A DNA stretch of 11,403 nt from an uncultured Phycisphaerae bacterium (GTDB lineage Bacteria; Planctomycetota; Phycisphaerae; Phycisphaerales; SM1A02), in the NCBI GenBank assembly GCA_937899935.1, contig CALCOW010000436.1, forward strand, positions 1 to 11,403, written 5' to 3'. A program made the position numbers and the translations under genes. Every line of letters begins with the position of its first letter. The stretch's first letter is position 1. The notes beneath the pieces were generated by a model. It saw only the letters and a program-made list of their open reading frames with translations. It did no database searches and had not been told where the DNA came from. Below are positions 6,812 to 11,403 of the stretch, in pieces.

Positions 6812-7350
6812 GAGCCCTTAGAAGCTGATTTGCCTTTTTCAGGCATCTTCTGCTCCACGATGAGTTCAATGAAATCTTCTGCCCGGAAACCCTGCCGGGG
6901 CTGATAAATGCCCCATTCGAGCAATGTCTCAGCAAACTGCCCCGGAGCGATATAGAGCACCGCCCCAGCAATCCTCAGCTTAATCTGCTTTGGACGGCCC
7001 TCTTTGGTCCATCCCAGTGGCTGATCCAGCAGTACCCCAGGAATCATGGCTGATCGCTCCATCAGTGCAGGTATGGTCTGCTCGGCCGACCACACCCCCT
7101 GATAAGCCCGTGCTCCGTCAGCCCAGATGGTGTATTCATAGAGCCTCAACTCAAGTCCCTCATCATTGGGATTGGTCATCTCTAAGAAGATTTCCAGTTC
7201 TAGACCTTCATCGGTCTCATTGGTGACAACGGCACCCGCGACCTTCACTTCTGGGCCTCGAAATCCGCTACAGCCCCATGCCATAGGCAGCCAAAGCAAC
7301 GCTGCACCAACCATCAGAAGGGATTGCCGGAATCGGATAGCAAGCGTCAT
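6808..7350 (-). CDS. LEA14/WHy-domain-like putative lipoprotein
   Basis: From the ATG at 7350 this is a 180-residue protein. It starts MTLAIRFRQSLLMVGAALLW and reaches MAWGC at C27, a plausible but imperfect lipobox (A24-W25-G26-C27), so it is probably exported and lipid-anchored. The mature part reads VKVAGAVVTNETDEGLELEI, then FLEMTNPNDEGLELRLYEY. This is the shape of a LEA type 2 / WHy domain: an Ig-like beta-sandwich with a conserved N-P-N segment in which xxNPNxxxLxLxxxxY is typical. WHy proteins are linked to desiccation or stress tolerance, but the role in bacteria is poorly defined. The frame stays open upstream to ATG 7428 and TTG 7479; the 7350 start gives the cleanest signal peptide, yet none of the candidates has a clear Shine-Dalgarno. 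It sits upstream of pilT on the same strand with a 161-bp gap, so it may or may not be co-transcribed. Confidence 0.65.
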   Translation of the reverse strand: MTLAIRFRQSLLMVGAALLWLPMAWGCSGFRGPEVKVAGAVVTNETDEGLELEIFLEMTNPNDEGLELRLYEYTIWADGARAYQGVWSAEQTIPALMERSAMIPGVLLDQPLGWTKEGRPKQIKLRIAGAVLYIAPGQFAETLLEWGIYQPRQGFRAEDFIELIVEQKMPEKGKSASKGS

Positions 7351-7622
7351 GACAGGCTTTGATGGGAAAAGACACCGGCGAATGCCACCGATACAAAGTG
7401 CTATAGAGCTCGTGCCAGAAAGGGCCATGATGTCACGGTAACCCAGGCCGTGGTTATTGTCGAGAGTGATTCGACCCAAGCCGCACTGCCAGGACTCAGC
7501 CCCCTATTATTTAGTAAGAGACGCCACCATCTGGTGTACTGAGTTCTTACCAGCCGCTTAAGTCCCTATCGTAGTATGTGCATACCTTCTTTGGAGTCGA
7601 GCCAAGGCACCTAATCTTACTC
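7351..7622. promoter_or_regulatory. Divergent intergenic region between the lipoprotein and the propeller gene
   Basis: These 272 bp separate two divergent genes and should hold promoters for both; part of it could be coding if the lipoprotein-like gene starts at 7428 or 7479. Visible elements are GTATG-TG-CATAC (7574-7585), 37 bp before the propeller ATG; GTAAGA (7514-7519) paired with TCTTAC (7545-7550); and CTGGT (7531-7535) paired with ACCAG (7549-7553). TTGGAG (7591-7596) and TAATCT (7612-7617) form a weak promoter-like pair with a 15-bp spacer, which would start transcription almost at the ATG. None of these is strong. No RNA gene was recognised. Confidence 0.25.
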
Positions 7623-10600
7623 ATGACGCGTCACTTTTCTCCCATCTCAGTACTTGTCTGGATCGGTCTCTTGACCCTCTTGATCATTCAAACAAGTCAC
7701 AGTCAGGAAAACCCTGTCTACGTAAATGAATCGCCTCGTGGCGATGAACTGCTGCGACGCGCGGCCATGCAAGCAGAGGCGAATCCGCGAGAAGCCGCCC
7801 GTCTCTATCAGGAGGTACTCGACGATTCATGGCAACAGTTGGTACCGCTGGATGCTCGTCATCCAGACCAATTTTTGTCTCTTCGGCGTCGCGCTCTAGA
7901 TCGATTGCTCGCCGATCCCATCGTCCTCGAGCGCTATCAGAAGGACCAAAGTAATCAAGCCCAACAAGCACTCGATGCTGGGTCACTCCAAGCGGTCGCC
8001 CTCCAACGTCCACTAACGCCTGCTGGCCTCGAAGCCATGCTCCGTCTCTCTGAATCAGCCATTGATCTAGGAGAATTTGATACCGCCCGCCATTGGCTTA
8101 ATGAGGCACATTCACATCCCAATGCAACAGCGAGAACGCTTCGGCATGCTGCTTATCTTGCTGGTGTTGTGGCTTGGTTCCAGAATCAACCTGAAACATT
8201 TGAAAGTGCCAGGCGCTTGCTCGAAGCGGATCTGCAGGCCGCACCACTGGAACAGGCACTCAGTGCTCTCAATGAACAACCCGTCCCTCCACTCGTCAAC
8301 GCTGGTGCTTCGCCGCTCGAAAACAATAACGCAGGCGACATTGATGCACTGGTTGGTATGCCCATGTGGTCATTCCCGATTATCGATTCACTCCATGAAC
8401 GTCGAAATTCAACAACCAACCGACGTACGAATGAGCGTGTCAGAATAGAATCAAACACGATTGCTCCAACGGTGCACGGCGAGCTGGTACTGATAAACCA
8501 AGGCCACCTCATCCAGGCCCTAAACCGTTTTAGTGGCGATGAGATTTGGAGCTTCCGCAACGATGGAACTCGGTCGGGAATTAATCGATCAGAGTCGCCT
8601 CTGGATCTAAATTCAATTGCCATCGAAGGCACAAGTTTGGTCACCTACACAGGCCACGCTCATTCCAGATTGCGCTCCAGTCCCGCCAATATTGTTTGCC
8701 TGGATACAGAGACTGGTGACTTCAAATGGTGGGTCAACCTCGAACTTTTACGCCCCAAAGAAACTTTTGGAGGCCTCTTCCCAATCGGTGCCCCACTGAT
8801 CCATGAAGGCACGGTCTACGTAATGGCTCGCAAAGTCAGTCGTCAATATCTGGCGAGCTGCTTTGTGGTAGCGCTTAGTCTGGCTGACGGATCGCTGCAA
8901 TGGTCTTCCTACATTGGGTCTAGTGGAAGCCTGCGTAACCGTTCTGCCTGGCCTGCTTCCCTCTTAACCTATGACCAGGGAACACTCTTTGTTGCAAGTC
9001 CGATCGGTGTCATTGCCAGCCTCAATGCGGCCACTGGGCAAGTGAGTTGGCTTCACCGCTTTGATGTTCCAGTTGCTCAAGCGACTTCAAACTCGGGAAT
9101 GCTTCCATGGCACATGGCTCATCCAATCGCTACTAAGGACCGCGTCATTGCTCTGTCACCCGATCGTAGTTGGGTTTTGTCCTTTGATCGGAAAACCGGT
9201 GATCTTCTTCAGACTGATGGCGCACTGCGTTCTAGTTCTTTTGGCAGCCCAAATTACATGCTCGCGAATGAAACACTTCTCTATTCTGTGGGACAGGATG
9301 TGCGTGCTTTCACCGAGAATAATTTCAACACACCCATCTGGCACTATCCACCGATTGACTTGCCCGTTTCGGAAAAGCCAGTCTTAACCGGACGCGTGGT
9401 GCTCGCGAATAATGTCTTAGTAGTGCCAACTAGTCAAGGCATTGCACTCTTAGATCCAACCACAGGTGTTGAGAAACAGGTCGTAACTCACGCGCTAGAC
9501 GGACACCCGCTCGTGGTCGATGGACAGTTATTGGTTGCGACTTCAGGGGCTCTTCATTCCTATCTATCGGATGCACAAGCTGAGCGGCTCTTGCGTCGGA
9601 GTCTGGCTCGGGCTACTGACAATCCTAAACCTGCAATCATGTTGGTCCAACTTGGCTATCGCACCAATCGACTCCAACTCATGCGAGAAGCCACCGCCCT
9701 CGCACTCGCTGCTATTTCGAAGCTTGAAAACGAACGACTTGCCAATGAATCGCGAGATCAATTAGTCGACATTCTTCTCGATATTGCGACTGGAACAATC
9801 GCCATTCCCAAAGACGGTGATGTCACCTCTTTCGTAAACAGTGGCGTTGCGTCTGACAAAAATGAACTACGCGCCTTGGCATTCGACCTGCTTGGCAATG
9901 TCATACGATCTCCAAGTCAAAAAGTCTCTTATGCACTTGCTTATGGGGATTGGCTTCGTGACTCTGACCTTCGTGCAGCGATCCGTTCCTACAGCACTGT
10001 TCTGGAAGACTCGGAACTCAGACAACAATGGGTTTGGCAAAATGACATCGGTCGACGTGGAGCAACCTGGGCGACCAATCGATTATTGGGCCTCATTGAT
10101 CAAGACGGCCCCCAAATTCGGGCGATTCTCCAAGGGATCGCTGATAACAATCAAGCCGCAGATCTCTCAACGATTCAACGGGACGATATTGATGCACTGG
10201 TCAGCCTGGCTCGCTCCTTCCCTTTCACAGAACAGGGTGGCCAAGCGACAATTAGAGCATCGCGATTGCTTGCTGAATTAGGTGCACCTCGTAAGGCCAT
10301 TGGCTTATTGATGTTGATCGGAAGATCCGCCGAGCCCAAGAACCAAAAGATCATGTCTTCCCAGGCGTTGGAATTAGCACAAGCTTCTGGATGGACTGAA
10401 CTCACCGCAGTACTTGAAGCTGAAGGAGCCAACACCTGGGCAAGCCAAACACAATCGACAGAGAATCTTGCCTCTAAAACATTCTTATCCGATGACTTTC
10501 CACTCATCGGATCAGTCACACCAACGACGACTGCTCAGGTAATCAATGGCACTATTATTCCACAAAGAGCATCTGTGAACACAGGGGAGCAAACGGATCT

Positions 10601-11403
10601 CGCTCTTTTGAAGAACGAAGATCGCATCGGCCTCTTTGATGCTCGTACGATGGAGATGCGGTGGTGGGTAGATGAGCCCGAGAACACTGTTACAGATTCG
10701 GTTGTTTCAAGCTTAGGCCTAACGAAGACCAATGCTCTCATTTGGTTTGCTGGTGAACAATCATCTGCAACGCTACTGAACAATGAAACTGGACAAACAA
10801 TCTGGCAGACACCGCCAATCGACGGATTCTTTGGCGCCACCGTCTCGCTGAAATCCAGATCAAATGTGCCACACCGACCAAAGACGGTGGATGATCGCTT
10901 CGATGAAAGTGTCCTCATTCCACTGCGTGGAAAAGATGACCTAATGGTTATTCAAAGAACCGGCAATGCTATTTCATTGAACCTGAACTCAGGTCAACTC
11001 AGGTGGCGTGCTGAAAATCTTCTTGAGCACCTCTTTTTTGCCGACCGCTCGTCCTGGGGCGTGACGTTGGTGGGCGATGGGCCGCGACCTTTTGGCACTG
11101 AAAGTCCCTGGTCGGGGCGCACCTGGATCACCTTGGTTGATCCAAAGACAGGCAAACAATTTGGAAGCATTGCTATTCCTGGCCGTGACACGCCACAATG
11201 GGCAACACGAGCCGGGGCATCTCGCATGGTCATCAGTTCGAGTGATGGGATCACCTGTGTCGATCTCATCACTGGTGAACTTCTCTGGTCGAATCGAAGT
11301 CAGGTTGCTCAATCTGCAAAACTAGCCACCGCACTCAACCACCATGCATGCGCGATCTTTGATTCCGCCCAAAGAGCTCTACGATTAGTTGATCTTGAAA
11401 CCG
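7623..11403 (+). CDS. Exported giant PQQ-like beta-propeller protein with helical segments, 3' partial
   Basis: An open frame from the ATG at 7623 runs 1260 codons to the right edge without a stop; an in-frame TAG at 7572 limits the start. The N-terminus is a signal peptide (hydrophobic core VLVWIGLLTLLIIQ, likely cut near SHS-QE, residue 27), so the product is periplasmic or outer-membrane exposed. Residues about 36-230 are helical and TPR-like (GDELLRRAAMQAEANPREAARLY). Residues about 280-648 form a first PQQ-type propeller with blade ends such as ALNRFSGDEIWSF, CLDTETGDFKWW and SLNAATGQVSWLH. About 649-955 is helical and repeat-like. From about 985 a second propeller begins (LLNNETGQTIWQ, SLNLNSGQLRWR, CVDLITGELLWS) and continues past the window. 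No quinoprotein dehydrogenase or haem motif is seen, so a scaffold or binding role is more likely than catalysis; the function is unknown. Confidence 0.85.
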   Translation, partial: MTRHFSPISVLVWIGLLTLLIIQTSHSQENPVYVNESPRGDELLRRAAMQAEANPREAARLYQEVLDDSWQQLVPLDARHPDQFLSLRRRALDRLLADPIVLERYQKDQSNQAQQALDAGSLQAVALQRPLTPAGLEAMLRLSESAIDLGEFDTARHWLNEAHSHPNATARTLRHAAYLAGVVAWFQNQPETFESARRLLEADLQAAPLEQALSALNEQPVPPLVNAGASPLENNNAGDIDALVGMPMWSFPIIDSLHERRNSTTNRRTNERVRIESNTIAPTVHGELVLINQGHLIQALNRFSGDEIWSFRNDGTRSGINRSESPLDLNSIAIEGTSLVTYTGHAHSRLRSSPANIVCLDTETGDFKWWVNLELLRPKETFGGLFPIGAPLIHEGTVYVMARKVSRQYLASCFVVALSLADGSLQWSSYIGSSGSLRNRSAWPASLLTYDQGTLFVASPIGVIASLNAATGQVSWLHRFDVPVAQATSNSGMLPWHMAHPIATKDRVIALSPDRSWVLSFDRKTGDLLQTDGALRSSSFGSPNYMLANETLLYSVGQDVRAFTENNFNTPIWHYPPIDLPVSEKPVLTGRVVLANNVLVVPTSQGIALLDPTTGVEKQVVTHALDGHPLVVDGQLLVATSGALHSYLSDAQAERLLRRSLARATDNPKPAIMLVQLGYRTNRLQLMREATALALAAISKLENERLANESRDQLVDILLDIATGTIAIPKDGDVTSFVNSGVASDKNELRALAFDLLGNVIRSPSQKVSYALAYGDWLRDSDLRAAIRSYSTVLEDSELRQQWVWQNDIGRRGATWATNRLLGLIDQDGPQIRAILQGIADNNQAADLSTIQRDDIDALVSLARSFPFTEQGGQATIRASRLLAELGAPRKAIGLLMLIGRSAEPKNQKIMSSQALELAQASGWTELTAVLEAEGANTWASQTQSTENLASKTFLSDDFPLIGSVTPTTTAQVINGTIIPQRASVNTGEQTDLALLKNEDRIGLFDARTMEMRWWVDEPENTVTDSVVSSLGLTKTNALIWFAGEQSSATLLNNETGQTIWQTPPIDGFFGATVSLKSRSNVPHRPKTVDDRFDESVLIPLRGKDDLMVIQRTGNAISLNLNSGQLRWRAENLLEHLFFADRSSWGVTLVGDGPRPFGTESPWSGRTWITLVDPKTGKQFGSIAIPGRDTPQWATRAGASRMVISSSDGITCVDLITGELLWSNRSQVAQSAKLATALNHHACAIFDSAQRALRLVDLET

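Noticed and set aside
7351..7479. TTG (7479) or ATG (7428) start for the lipoprotein-like gene
   Set aside because: The extra N-terminal residues do not look like a signal peptide and would bury the lipobox about 70 residues in. The ATG at 7350 gives a standard 26-residue signal, though the choice is not certain.
7684..8644. Minus-strand open frames opposite the 5' part of the propeller gene
   Set aside because: They are low-complexity shadows of a strong plus-strand coding frame with a signal peptide and clear domain signatures.
8077..10281. Several 60-146 codon plus-strand frames inside the propeller gene
   Set aside because: They are out-of-frame shadows; the 7623 frame is open throughout and explains the region.

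Overview
The window (about half G+C) comes from a bacterial chromosome and holds nine genes; two are cut by the window edges. No rRNA, tRNA, CRISPR array or insertion sequence was seen. The best guess for the host is a Planctomycetes-type bacterium, possibly Phycisphaerae. The reasons are a very large secreted PQQ-type beta-propeller protein with helical repeat segments, calcium-loop (dockerin/thrombospondin type 3-like) motifs inside a pilin-like protein, and little use of Shine-Dalgarno sites at operon-leading genes. This placement is an inference from gene style, not from a marker gene.

Region 1 (1-645) is a divergent pair. The N-terminal end of an alpha-D-phosphohexomutase runs leftward off the edge. 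A small QueD/6-pyruvoyl-tetrahydropterin synthase-family protein runs rightward. The QueD-like protein keeps the three zinc-binding histidines, but the positions of the catalytic Cys and the Asp-His pair are not conserved.

Region 2 (677-6646, minus strand) is a compact type IV pilus/type II secretion-like operon. In transcription order it encodes a PilT-type retraction ATPase, a PilC/GspF inner-membrane platform protein, a PilV/MshD/GspI-like minor pilin, a very large PilX/GspK-like minor pilin with calcium-binding loops, and a PilW/GspJ-like minor pilin. The five genes are 19 to 40 bp apart, or overlap by 4 bp at the last junction. Several internal starts have good Shine-Dalgarno sites. The products should work together in the envelope: PilT powers filament disassembly through PilC, and the three minor pilins would prime, cap or decorate the filament. 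No PilB extension ATPase, prepilin peptidase, secretin or obvious major pilin lies in the window, so the machine must be completed elsewhere.

Region 3 (6647-7622) holds a small LEA14/WHy-like putative lipoprotein on the minus strand upstream of pilT, and two non-coding intervals with small inverted repeats.

Region 4 (7623 to the right edge, plus strand) is one open reading frame of at least 1260 codons. It encodes an exported protein with a helical N-terminus, a first PQQ-like beta-propeller, a long helical middle, and a second propeller that runs off the window.
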